Source of the DNA: Streptomyces sp. NBC_00704
GTDB taxonomy: Bacteria > Actinomycetota > Actinomycetes > Streptomycetales > Streptomycetaceae
Direction: 5' to 3'
DNA: 64,000 bases
Assembly (NCBI RefSeq): GCF_036226605.1
Contig: NZ_CP109000.1
Location: forward strand, 5,266,501 to 5,330,500
Under the pieces are notes generated by a model. That model was not told the DNA's origin and ran no database searches. It worked only from the letters and a program-made list of their open reading frames with translations. Positions 16,177 to 24,022 of the stretch are shown piece after piece; position 1 is the first letter of the stretch, and each line of letters starts with the position of its first letter. The position numbers were made by a program, and so were the translations under genes.

Positions 16177-18483
16177 TCACCCGTCGGCGGCGGGCTCGGC
16201 CGGTCCGGCGAAGCCCGCCGGCCGCCCGCCGTCGGGATCCCCGGCCGGTACGACGCCGCCGAGGACGGCCCCGCCGACGCCCGCCGTGTGGTCCGGCCCT
16301 GCATACGGGTTCCCGTGCGCGCGGACGTCGAGTTCGGCCAGCTCCCTGGCCTGCCCGGCGAGGTCGTCGGCGGACGGGCGGTCCGCCGTGTCCCCGGTCG
16401 CGAGGAGCCGCCGCGCCTCCGCCAGCCGGGTGCGCGCGGTCACGCCCACCGCCCCCCGGTGCGTCTCGACGAAGTCGGCCGCGCCGCCGACGGCGGACCG
16501 GGCGGTGAGCAGCGCGGCGGCCTGCAACGCCTCGCCCGGCTCCGGCCCGAGGGACACGGCCGCCCGCACGATCCGCCGAAGCTCCCCGACCGGATCCCAA
16601 CCCCCTGAGCCCGGATCCGAGTCGGTCCCGACCGCACCTGAATGCGCTCCGACCGGCTTCGGGTCCGTCCCGGCCGCACCTGAATCCGCTCCGACTGGCT
16701 TTGGGTCCGTCCCGGCCGCACCTGAATGCGCTCCGACTGGCTTTGGGTCCGTCCCGGCCGCACCTGAATGCGCTCCGACTGGCTTTGGGTCCGTCCCGGC
16801 CGCACCTGAATGCGCTCCGACCGGCTTTGGGTCCGTCCCGGCCGCACCTGAATGCGCTCCGACCGGCTTCGGGTCCGTCCCGGCCGCACCTGAATCCGCT
16901 CCGACCGCACCCGGGTTCGACCCGACCGGATCCGGGCCGGGCGCTTCCCCCTGGTCCGGGCCCGCCGCTGTTCCCCGGTCAGGGTCCGCGTCCGCCGCGC
17001 CCTGCCGGGCCGGCTCCTGCCCGCGCCCCGCGGCACCCGGCGCTCCAGCGTCGCGGCCGTCGGGGTGGACGGCGGGCGGGCCGTCCGGAGTCCGGTGGTG
17101 GTCCGGCAGCAGGCGCCGGACCGACGTCAGCACGGCGTCGGCGTGCAGCAGCCGGGCGTGCAGCTCCCCCGGCGAGGCGTCCGGCGGCGCGACGATCACC
17201 CGCCGTGTCGTTCCCGTTCCCGTTCCCGTTCCCGTTCCCGTTCCTGTTCCTGTTCCCGCGCCGGCGTCCGCCGCCGCGGCCTCCCCTTCCCCGGTCCCGT
17301 GCGCGACGCCGTCCGCGTTCGCGTCCGCCCGGTCGTTCCCGACGTCGCTCCGTCCCGCTTCCGACGCGCGGGCCCGGGACAACTGCTCCTGGGCCGCCGC
17401 GAGGGCGGCCGGCGCCGCCCGCTCGGCCGCTCGCAGTTCGGCGGCCAGCCGGTCGACGCCCTCCAGAAGGACGGCGGCCTGGGCTATGACCCCCTCGGCG
17501 GCCCCCAGATGGCGAGCCGCCCCCTCAGGCTGTCCCGCATCGGCCGCCTGACGCGCCCGGTTCAGCCGGTCGGTGGCGAACAGCAGCCGGTCCCTGGCCT
17601 GTTCGACGTTGCCGACGACGCCGTCGGTGGCCGTGTGCGCGTACCGGGCCCGCAACCCGGCGAGGACGGCCTCCGCGGTCCCCACCCGCCCGGTCAGCTC
17701 CCGGAACCGCCCCTCGGCGACCACCAGGGCCTCACCCGACGCCCGCCCCGGTGCGCGCAGCTCCCCGAACTCCCCGGCCGCAGAGTCGAGCAGCCCTTGT
17801 ACCTCCTCGCACCGGCCGATGATCCCGGCGAGCGCGTGCTCCCGCGCCGCCTCCTGCGCCGGCACACCCTCGTCGTAGCGCTGCCGCATGCGGAAGGCGG
17901 CGGCCAGCTCGGCGGCGGCCTCGTCGACGGTCCGCCGGAACCGGGCCGTGTCCTGCGCCGCGAACAACTGCTCGGCGAAGCCGAGTTCGCCGCGGGCGGC
18001 CCGGATGCGGTCGTCGGCCGCGACCAGTGCGGCGCAGGCCCGCTCGTCGAGGGCGGCGGGCCGCGGCGACGACTGCGCGGACTGCGCGGACTGCGCGGGC
18101 TGTGCGGACGGTGCCGAGCGGACGGACTGCGGCGGTGCGGGGCGGCCGGTCCCGCCCGGGGTCGTGCGGTCGTGGGTGCGTCTGACCCGGCGTATGTACC
18201 CGTACCCGGCAGCCGCGCCGGCCGCGCCGACGGCCACCAGCGGCAGCACCAGATCGACGGTCGACCTCCCGCCGTCGGCGGTGACGGTGACGGTGACGGG
18301 AGCCGTGCTCGCGGCGGGCGCCGGGTCCTTGATCGCAACCGGAACCCCCGCATCGGACGTCATCGCAGGCAACACCAGCCACACGATGCCGACCGCCCCG
18401 CCCAGCACGGTGTGGGCCACCCGTACGGACAGGTGCGAGCCGGTTCGCCGGGGCCGGCCTCGACGAGGCTGCGAAGAGGTCAC
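16177..18483 (-). CDS. Unknown Ala-rich membrane protein with 14-residue repeats
   Basis: A 768-residue protein of unrecognised family. Near the N-terminus are two hydrophobic stretches: AVGIVWLVLPA at about residues 20-40, and LVLPLVAVGAAGAAAG at about 80-100, followed by an RRVRR stop-transfer. The middle is Ala/Arg/Glu/Leu-rich and probably coiled-coil helical (about 150-400). A Gly-Thr run and seven tandem 14-residue units (consensus AHSGAAGTDPKPVG) follow, then a helical C-terminal end with RTRLAEARRLL. GTG 18483 was chosen as start because anything further upstream would overlap the divergent GH18-like gene and its ribosome site. Its stop lies 8 bases from the convergent signalling gene. 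A structural or envelope role is only a guess. Confidence 0.7.
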   Translation of the reverse strand: MTSSQPRRGRPRRTGSHLSVRVAHTVLGGAVGIVWLVLPAMTSDAGVPVAIKDPAPAASTAPVTVTVTADGGRSTVDLVLPLVAVGAAGAAAGYGYIRRVRRTHDRTTPGGTGRPAPPQSVRSAPSAQPAQSAQSAQSSPRPAALDERACAALVAADDRIRAARGELGFAEQLFAAQDTARFRRTVDEAAAELAAAFRMRQRYDEGVPAQEAAREHALAGIIGRCEEVQGLLDSAAGEFGELRAPGRASGEALVVAEGRFRELTGRVGTAEAVLAGLRARYAHTATDGVVGNVEQARDRLLFATDRLNRARQAADAGQPEGAARHLGAAEGVIAQAAVLLEGVDRLAAELRAAERAAPAALAAAQEQLSRARASEAGRSDVGNDRADANADGVAHGTGEGEAAAADAGAGTGTGTGTGTGTGTGTTRRVIVAPPDASPGELHARLLHADAVLTSVRRLLPDHHRTPDGPPAVHPDGRDAGAPGAAGRGQEPARQGAADADPDRGTAAGPDQGEAPGPDPVGSNPGAVGADSGAAGTDPKPVGAHSGAAGTDPKPVGAHSGAAGTDPKPVGAHSGAAGTDPKPVGAHSGAAGTDPKPVGADSGAAGTDPKPVGAHSGAVGTDSDPGSGGWDPVGELRRIVRAAVSLGPEPGEALQAAALLTARSAVGGAADFVETHRGAVGVTARTRLAEARRLLATGDTADRPSADDLAGQARELAELDVRAHGNPYAGPDHTAGVGGAVLGGVVPAGDPDGGRPAGFAGPAEPAADG
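16620..16905 (-). repeat. 42-bp in-frame tandem repeat, seven units
   Basis: Seven head-to-tail 42-base units inside the gene at 16177-18483. Each encodes one 14-residue Ala/Gly/Pro-rich unit. Copies differ mainly at a few positions (GAC/GGC, TTC/TTT, ATG/ATC), which points to recent unit duplication. Confidence 0.9.
17209..17257 (-). repeat. 6-bp microsatellite encoding Gly-Thr run
   Basis: About eight consecutive six-base GTTCCC/GTTCCT units (plus-strand sense) encode an alternating Gly-Thr tract within the same gene. The unit length keeps the frame if copy number changes. Confidence 0.8.
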
Positions 18484-18575
18484 ATTTGCGAGCGTATGGC
18501 CGTCAATGCGGGCACGCGAGCGGGATGCACCCGACTCGGGGGGCGTGGGGCGGAACGACACGGGAGGGGGCCCCG

Positions 18576-19820
18576 ATGGAACGACCACCGGGACGGACGA
18601 CCGCGGACACCGAGCCGGAGAGCGAGGCAGGGTCCGGTACCGAGCGGGGGAACCCGGAAAGCCCTAAGAGCACGGAGGAACAGAAGACCCCGGAGAACCC
18701 GGAGAACCCGGAGAACCCGGAGAACCCGGAGAACCCCGAGACCCCGGAGGCCCCGGAGGCCCCGGAGAACGCGAAGAACCCCGAGACCCCGGAGGCCCCG
18801 GAGAAGCAGGGGAAGCGGTGGAGGCGTTGGGCGCGGCGCGGGGCGTTCGCCGTGGTGCTGCTCGTGCTCGTGCCGGTGCTGATAGCCGAGGCGGCGCTCG
18901 GTGTGAACGGCATGGGCGATCCGGCCGAGAGTGCCCGCACGCGCGGCAAGGACGCCCTGTGGCTGGGCCACGCCTGGGTGGACGGCCGCAAGACCGACGC
19001 CGATGTCGAGGCCCTGGCCCGCCGCCTCGCGGACACCGGCATCCGGGACCTCTATGTGCACGCCGGTCCGCTGGAGCACGACGGCACGCTGCCCGCGTCC
19101 GCCTACCCGCGTGCGCGGTGGTTCGTCGCCGCCGTGCACCGGGCGGCCCCCGGGCTGCGCGTCCAGGCCTGGCTGGGCGACGTGCTCGCCTCGGAGACCC
19201 CGGACGGCATGCGGCTGGAGCGGCCGGCGACCCGCGCCGCCGTCGTACGCTCCGCCCGGGAGATCCTCGCGGCCGGCTTCGAGGGCGCCCACTTCGACCT
19301 CGAACCCCTGCACTCCGACGACGCCCACTACCTTGCCCTGCTGGACTCCCTGCGGGCCGTCACCCGTGCGCACCATGCCCAGCTCTCGGTGGCCGCGCAC
19401 CAGATCGACCCGGTGCCGGGGTTCCACTCCTTCTGGGGCACGACCACCGGGCATCCCAAGTGGTGGTCGCAGAAGTTCTTCGGCCAGGTCGCCAGGCGGG
19501 TCGACCAGATCGCGGTGATGTCGTACGACACCATGCAGCCGTTGCAGCGCACGTACAGCGGTTACGTCGCCCAGCAGACCTCCCTCGCCCTGGAGGTCAC
19601 CCCGCGCTCCACCGACCTGCTGATGGGCCTGCCGTTCTACCAGGAGAACCGCTTCGGGCACTGGGCGCACGCGGAGACCGTCGCCGCCGCCGTCCGGGGC
19701 GTCCGGCTGGGCCTGTCCCGCACCGACGCCGACCGCGCGAACTTCGGTGTGGCGGCCTACGTGGACTTCACGGCGACGGAGACCGACTGGCGTGCGTACC
19801 GGACGGGTTGGGTCCGCTAG
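18576..19820 (+). CDS. Membrane-anchored GH18-like TIM-barrel protein
   Basis: A 414-residue protein. Residues 1-80 are cytoplasmic and disordered, with a Glu-Asn-Pro / Glu-Ala-Pro repeat; a KRWRRWARR basic patch then precedes a single membrane helix (about 88-110). The extracytoplasmic part looks like a glycoside hydrolase 18-type barrel: WLGHAWVDG strand, then HFDLEPL with E243 at the place of the catalytic Glu, and VMSYDTM, a typical barrel strand. The full DxxDxDxE motif of chitinases is incomplete, so it could be a non-catalytic carbohydrate-binding relative or a divergent hydrolase. ATG 18576 follows GGGAGGGGG. It is divergent from the repeat protein at 16177-18483. Confidence 0.72.
   Translation: MERPPGRTTADTEPESEAGSGTERGNPESPKSTEEQKTPENPENPENPENPENPETPEAPEAPENAKNPETPEAPEKQGKRWRRWARRGAFAVVLLVLVPVLIAEAALGVNGMGDPAESARTRGKDALWLGHAWVDGRKTDADVEALARRLADTGIRDLYVHAGPLEHDGTLPASAYPRARWFVAAVHRAAPGLRVQAWLGDVLASETPDGMRLERPATRAAVVRSAREILAAGFEGAHFDLEPLHSDDAHYLALLDSLRAVTRAHHAQLSVAAHQIDPVPGFHSFWGTTTGHPKWWSQKFFGQVARRVDQIAVMSYDTMQPLQRTYSGYVAQQTSLALEVTPRSTDLLMGLPFYQENRFGHWAHAETVAAAVRGVRLGLSRTDADRANFGVAAYVDFTATETDWRAYRTGWVR
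18684..18800 (+). repeat. 9-bp repeat encoding PEN/PEA tract
   Basis: Repeated nine-base units (GAGAACCCG and close variants such as GAGGCCCCG) code for a Glu-Asn-Pro and Glu-Ala/Thr-Pro tract ahead of the membrane helix of the GH18-like protein. Confidence 0.85.
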
Positions 19821-19835
19821 GCGGCCTCCCGGCCT

Positions 19836-20615
19836 TCACGCGTCCTCGGGCGACCGCCTCCTGATCTTCGAGCCCAGCCACACCAGCGGGTCGTACTTGC
19901 GGTCGACCGCCCGCTCCTTCAGCGGGATCAGCGCGTTGTCCGTGATCTTGATGCCCTCGGGGCACACCTCGGTGCAGCACTTGGTGATGTTGCAGTAGCC
20001 GAGCCCGTGTTCGTCCTGGGCGGCGCGCTTGCGGTCCAGGCCGCTCTCCTCGGCCGCGTCCAGGGGATGCATGTCCAGCTCGGCGACCCGCATGAGGAAG
20101 CGGGGGCCCGCGAAGGCCGTCTTGTTCTCCTCGTGGTCGCGCACGACGTGACAGGTGTCCTGGCACAGGAAGCACTCGATGCACTTGCGGAACTCCTGCG
20201 ACCGGTCCACGTCCTCCTGGAACATCCGGTACTCGCCCGGCGCGACCCCCTCGGGCGGCACGAACGCCGGGACCTCCCGCGCCTTGTCATAGTTGAAGCC
20301 CACATCGGTGACCAGGTCGCGGATCACGGGGAAGGCGCGCAGCGGGGTGACGGTGATCGTCTCGGCGCGGTCGAAGACCGACATGCGCGTCATGCACATC
20401 AGCCGGGGGCGCCCGTTGATCTCGGCCGAGCAGGAACCGCACTTGCCCGCCTTGCAGTTCCAGCGGACGGCGAGGTCGGGGGCCTGGGTGGACTGGAGCC
20501 GGTGGACGATGTCGAGGACGACCTCGCCCTCGTTGACCTCGACGGTGAAGTCCTCCAGGTCCCCGCCCCGCACGTCGCCCCGCCACACCCGGAAACGGGC
20601 GTCGTAGCCGCTCAT
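19836..20615 (-). CDS. sdhB: Succinate dehydrogenase/fumarate reductase iron-sulfur subunit
   Basis: A 259-residue subunit with the plant-ferredoxin-type 2Fe-2S motif CKAGKCGSC and a further Cys in RLMCMT. The C-terminal ferredoxin motifs for the 4Fe-4S and 3Fe-4S clusters are CIECFLCQDTCH and CNITKCCTEVCPEG. It relays electrons from FAD in SdhA to the quinone site in the membrane subunit. Its ATG overlaps the sdhA stop by four bases (ATGA), and it is the last gene of the operon. The gene ends 15 bases from the convergent GH18-like gene. Confidence 0.95.
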   Translation of the reverse strand: MSGYDARFRVWRGDVRGGDLEDFTVEVNEGEVVLDIVHRLQSTQAPDLAVRWNCKAGKCGSCSAEINGRPRLMCMTRMSVFDRAETITVTPLRAFPVIRDLVTDVGFNYDKAREVPAFVPPEGVAPGEYRMFQEDVDRSQEFRKCIECFLCQDTCHVVRDHEENKTAFAGPRFLMRVAELDMHPLDAAEESGLDRKRAAQDEHGLGYCNITKCCTEVCPEGIKITDNALIPLKERAVDRKYDPLVWLGSKIRRRSPEDA

Positions 20616-22552
20616 TCGTACAGCTCCTCTTCGGTGAGGTACTTGACCAGCTCCTCCTTCTCGAAGAGGGCGAGCAGGTCGGGGCGGATGGGCTCGGTGG
20701 TCTCCCGCACCAGCCGGATCTGGCCGTCCTCGGGTCCGGCGGCCGCCGGGCCGTCGCCCGGCCCGGTCAGCCGGCACAGCAGGTTGACGTTGCGCCAGGC
20801 GCGTTCCATCGCCGGGTGGTCCTCGCGGGTGTGGCCGCCGCGCGACTCGGTGCGCTCCAGGGCCGCCCGCGCCACGCACTCGCTGACGAGCAGCATGTTG
20901 CGCAGGTCGAGGGCGAGGTGCCAGCCGGGGTTGAACTGGCGGTGGCCCTCGACGCCGGCCCGCCGGGCCCGGACGCGCAGTTGGGCCAGCTTGAGCAGGG
21001 CCTGCCTCATCTCGCCCTCCCGGCGGATGATGCCGACCAGGTCGTTCATGGTCTGCTGGAGTTCCTGGTGGACCGCGTACGGGTTCTCCGGGGGGCCGGG
21101 TGCGGGTTCCTCGCCGTCGGCCTCGGCGGAGAAGGGGCGCAGGGCCTCCGCGGCCGCCGCGTCGACCTGGGCTTCGTCCACCGGCGGCCGTGCGGTCGCC
21201 GTCGCCGCGGCGTGCGCGGCCGCGTGCAGTCCGGCCCGCCGGCCGAACACCAGCAGGTCGGAGAGGGAGTTGCCGCCGAGGCGGTTGGAGCCGTGCATCC
21301 CGCCCGCGACCTCGCCGGCCGCGAACAGTCCGGGCACCCCGCGTGCGGCGGCCGTGTCCGACTCGACCGCGATGCCGCCCATCACGTAGTGGCAGGTGGG
21401 CCCGACCTCCATCGCCTCGGCGGTGATGTCGACGTCCGCCAGCTCCTTGAACTGGTGGTACATCGACGGCAGCCGGCGGCGGATCGCCTCCGCGGGCATC
21501 CGCGTGGAGACGTCGAGGAAGACGCCGCCGTGCGGGGAGCCGCGGCCCGCCTTGACCTCGGAGTTGATGGCGCGGGCGACCTCGTCGCGGGGGAGCAGCT
21601 CGGGGGGACGCCGGTTGTGGTCCGGGTCCTCGTACCAGCGGTCGCCCTCCTCCTCCGACTCGGCGTACTTCTCCTTGAAGACGTCCGGGACGTAGTCGAA
21701 CATGAACCGCTTGCCCTCGGAGTTGCGCAGCACCCCGCCGTCGCCGCGGACGGACTCGGTGACGAGGATGCCCTTGACGGACGGCGGCCAGACCATGCCC
21801 GTGGGGTGGAACTGCACGAACTCCATGTTGAGCAGGGGTGCTCCGGCGAGCAGGGCCAGCGCGTGGCCGTCGCCGGTGTACTCCCACGAGTTGGACGTCA
21901 CCTTGAAGGACTTGCCGATGCCGCCGGTGGCGATCACGACGGCGGGCGCCCGCAGGACGAAGAAGCGGCCGGTCTCGCGCTCGTAGGCGAAGACGCCGCT
22001 CACCCTGGATCCGTCCTTCAGGATCCGGGTGACGGTGCACTCCTGGAAGACCTTCAGCCGGGACTCGTAGTCGCCGGTCTCCCGGAAGTCCTCCTGCTGG
22101 AGCGAGACGATCTTCTGCTGGAGGGTGCGGATCAGCTCCAGTCCGGTGCGGTCGCCGACGTGGGCGAGGCGCGGGTACTCGTGGCCGCCGAAGTTGCGCT
22201 GCGAGATGCGGCCGTCCTTGGTGCGGTCGAACAGCGCGCCCCAGGTCTCCAGCTCCCAGACCCGGTCCGGGGCCTCCTGGGCGTGCAGCTCGGCCATCCG
22301 CCACTGGTTGAGGAACTTGCCGCCGCGCAGGGTGTCGCGGAAGTGGACCTGCCAGTTGTCGTGCTCGTTGGCGTTGGCCATGGCCGCCGCGATGCCGCCC
22401 TCGGCCATCACCGTGTGCGCCTTGCCGAACAGCGACTTGCAGACGACGGCCGTGCGGGCACCCCGCTCGCGGGCCTCGACGGCGGCGCGCAGCCCGGCGC
22501 CCCCCGCTCCGATCACGACGACGTCCCACTCCTGGCGGTCGACCACGGTCAT
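20612..22552 (-). CDS. sdhA: Succinate dehydrogenase/fumarate reductase flavoprotein subunit
   Basis: A 646-residue flavoprotein. The FAD-binding Rossmann motif GAGGAGLRAA lies near the N-terminus. A His in KAHTVMAEGGI is in the position that carries covalent FAD in SdhA/FrdA. The capping and active-site stretches EFVQFHPTGM and HGSNRLGGNSLSDLLVFGR are present. The start ATG 22552 is 32 bases past the membrane-subunit stop, and an 11-codon mini-ORF fills that gap. It couples succinate oxidation to quinone reduction together with the flanking subunits. Confidence 0.95.
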   Translation of the reverse strand: MTVVDRQEWDVVVIGAGGAGLRAAVEARERGARTAVVCKSLFGKAHTVMAEGGIAAAMANANEHDNWQVHFRDTLRGGKFLNQWRMAELHAQEAPDRVWELETWGALFDRTKDGRISQRNFGGHEYPRLAHVGDRTGLELIRTLQQKIVSLQQEDFRETGDYESRLKVFQECTVTRILKDGSRVSGVFAYERETGRFFVLRAPAVVIATGGIGKSFKVTSNSWEYTGDGHALALLAGAPLLNMEFVQFHPTGMVWPPSVKGILVTESVRGDGGVLRNSEGKRFMFDYVPDVFKEKYAESEEEGDRWYEDPDHNRRPPELLPRDEVARAINSEVKAGRGSPHGGVFLDVSTRMPAEAIRRRLPSMYHQFKELADVDITAEAMEVGPTCHYVMGGIAVESDTAAARGVPGLFAAGEVAGGMHGSNRLGGNSLSDLLVFGRRAGLHAAAHAAATATARPPVDEAQVDAAAAEALRPFSAEADGEEPAPGPPENPYAVHQELQQTMNDLVGIIRREGEMRQALLKLAQLRVRARRAGVEGHRQFNPGWHLALDLRNMLLVSECVARAALERTESRGGHTREDHPAMERAWRNVNLLCRLTGPGDGPAAAGPEDGQIRLVRETTEPIRPDLLALFEKEELVKYLTEEELYE

Positions 22553-22584
22553 CGGCGGGCCCCGCTCATCAGGTTCGGCAGCAT
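22549..22584 (-). CDS. 11-codon mini-ORF coupling sdhC-like and sdhA
   Basis: ATG 22584 begins directly after the TAG stop of the membrane-subunit gene. The frame runs MLPNLMSGARR and stops at a TGA that overlaps the sdhA start (ATGA). A CCGAGG element lies about 9 bases upstream of its ATG, a better ribosome site than the one before sdhA. It may serve translational coupling; a stable peptide is unlikely. Confidence 0.35.
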   Translation of the reverse strand: MLPNLMSGARR

Positions 22585-23418
22585 CTAGAAAAACCTCGGA
22601 TCGTCGAAGACACCGGACGCGACGAGATAGACGTAGAAGTCGGCGAGCGCCACGCTCACCAGCGACGCCCAGGCCAGCAGCATGTGGCGGGCGTTGAGGC
22701 GGCCGACGAACTGCCAGGCCCGGTAGCGCACGGGGTGCTTGGAGAAGTGCTTCAGCTTGCCGCCGACGATGTGCCGGCAGGAGTGGCAGGAGAGCGTGTA
22801 CGCCCAGATCAGGGTGATGTTGAGCAGGAAGACGAGGGTGCCGAGGCCCATGTGGCCCCACGCGTGGTGCTCGTCGCGGAAGGAGAGCACGGTGTCGTAG
22901 GTGAGGATCCCGGCGACGAGGATCGCCGCGTAGAAGAAGTACCGGTGGATGTTCTGGAGGATCAGCGGGAAGCGGGTCTCGCCGGTGTACTTCGTGTGCG
23001 GCTCGGCGACCGCGCAGGCCGGGGGCGAGGCCCAGAAGCCCCGGTAGTAGGCCTTGCGGTAGTAGTAGCAGGTGAGGCGGAAGCCCAGCGGGAAGATCAG
23101 GATGATGACCGCGGGGGAGATGCCCCACCAGCCGCCGAAGAGGTCCGTGTTCGGGCCGGCGTGCATGGGCCGGCAGTTCTCCGCCAGGCACGGCGAGTAG
23201 AACGGCGAGACGTAGGGCGCCGCGTAGTAGTCCGCGTTCGCGAAGGCCCGCCAGGTCGAGTAGACGATGAACGCCAGCAGGCCGGCCGCGGTGGCGGCGG
23301 GGGCCAGCCACCAGCGGTCGGTCCGCAGGTGGGGCGCGGCGATCGCGGCGCGGCCGGCGCCGCGGACGCCGCTTCGGGGGCGGGGGTCGGTGGAGGGGGG
23401 TTCCGTACCAGTGGCCAA
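22585..23418 (-). CDS. Succinate dehydrogenase membrane subunit (five-helix, SdhC-like)
   Basis: A 277-residue integral membrane protein with about five helices (near residues 38-57, 98-118, 160-180, 195-215 and 245-268). Several His residues sit at helix ends (NIHRYFF, HHAWGHMG, SCHSCRH), as expected for one or two b-type haems. A pair of Cys in YSPCLAENCRP lies in the first outer loop. Its position directly upstream of sdhA and sdhB makes it the quinone-reducing anchor of the complex. The start is TTG 23418, with GGAG seven bases upstream; the family shows low sequence conservation, so the assignment rests mainly on context. Confidence 0.78.
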   Translation of the reverse strand: MATGTEPPSTDPRPRSGVRGAGRAAIAAPHLRTDRWWLAPAATAAGLLAFIVYSTWRAFANADYYAAPYVSPFYSPCLAENCRPMHAGPNTDLFGGWWGISPAVIILIFPLGFRLTCYYYRKAYYRGFWASPPACAVAEPHTKYTGETRFPLILQNIHRYFFYAAILVAGILTYDTVLSFRDEHHAWGHMGLGTLVFLLNITLIWAYTLSCHSCRHIVGGKLKHFSKHPVRYRAWQFVGRLNARHMLLAWASLVSVALADFYVYLVASGVFDDPRFF

Positions 23419-23449
23419 CTCAGGACTCCGGTCGGGTCAGGGGCTCGGG

Positions 23450-23740
23450 TCAGGGTGCGTGCCGGTGGCGGGCGCCGAGTCCCTCGTCGTCGGTGTCGAT
23501 CCACAGGGAGTCGTCGTAGGGGGTGTCGGGGATGGTGAGCAGCTCGGGCCGGCGCGGTGTGGCGGGCTGGGCCGTCGCCTCGCGCAGCAGCGCGACGCTC
23601 TCCTTCAGGTGGGCGGCGTCTGCGCGGACGCGGCGCATCTCCAGGCCGTCGCTGCCGAGCTGCTGTTCCAGGCGGCCGACGGACCGGGACAGGTCGTCGA
23701 GGCAGCGCTGGACCGCTGTCAGGTCGTCGTGCACGGACAT
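23450..23740 (-). CDS. Small conserved protein heading the sdh operon
   Basis: A 96-residue soluble protein. The first 55 residues are strongly helical and probably coiled coil (heptad-like Leu/Val in AVQRCLDDLSRSVGRLEQQL). The acidic second half contains the motif PYDDSLWIDTDDEG. I do not recognise a characterised family. It is placed 31 bases upstream of the membrane subunit on the same strand, so it is probably co-transcribed with succinate dehydrogenase, perhaps as an accessory or assembly factor. Confidence 0.7.
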   Translation of the reverse strand: MSVHDDLTAVQRCLDDLSRSVGRLEQQLGSDGLEMRRVRADAAHLKESVALLREATAQPATPRRPELLTIPDTPYDDSLWIDTDDEGLGARHRHAP

Positions 23741-23951
23741 GCCATGACCTCGCTTCCGTGGGCGTCTCGCCCTGGACGGGAACGTTCATGTGCGCCTGCG
23801 AGTGTTGCGCGTCACACCGGTGGATGTGAAGGCGTGTGCAGCGATTGGCCGATGCGCAGGGGGTGCGTTGCTCCGCACGAGTGGCCTTGAACGGTCCCGC
23901 CGCCGTGTCGCCGCCGGCAGGCGAACCGTTTCGCTTTCAGTGGGCCGTAGA

Positions 23952-23988
23952 TCTGATCAACACGCAAATACCGCCGAACGTGATCAGA
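23952..23988. promoter_or_regulatory. Inverted repeat TCTGATCA / TGATCAGA
   Basis: Perfect 8-base arms (23952-23959 and 23981-23988) with centres 29 bases apart lie in the region between the divergent sdh operon and the binding-protein gene at 24023. The sequence there is AT-richer than its surroundings. The arrangement suits an operator for a dimeric regulator or a looped site. No regulator is known. Confidence 0.4.
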
Positions 23989-24022
23989 ACGCACCGGCAG
24001 CGGCTCACCGGAGGTACCAGAG

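Noticed and set aside
16620..16905. Possible CRISPR-like array
   Set aside because: The 42-bp units abut without spacers and encode an in-frame 14-residue repeat.
18576..19820. Call as an active chitinase
   Set aside because: Only part of the GH18 catalytic motif is visible, so only GH18-like is supported.
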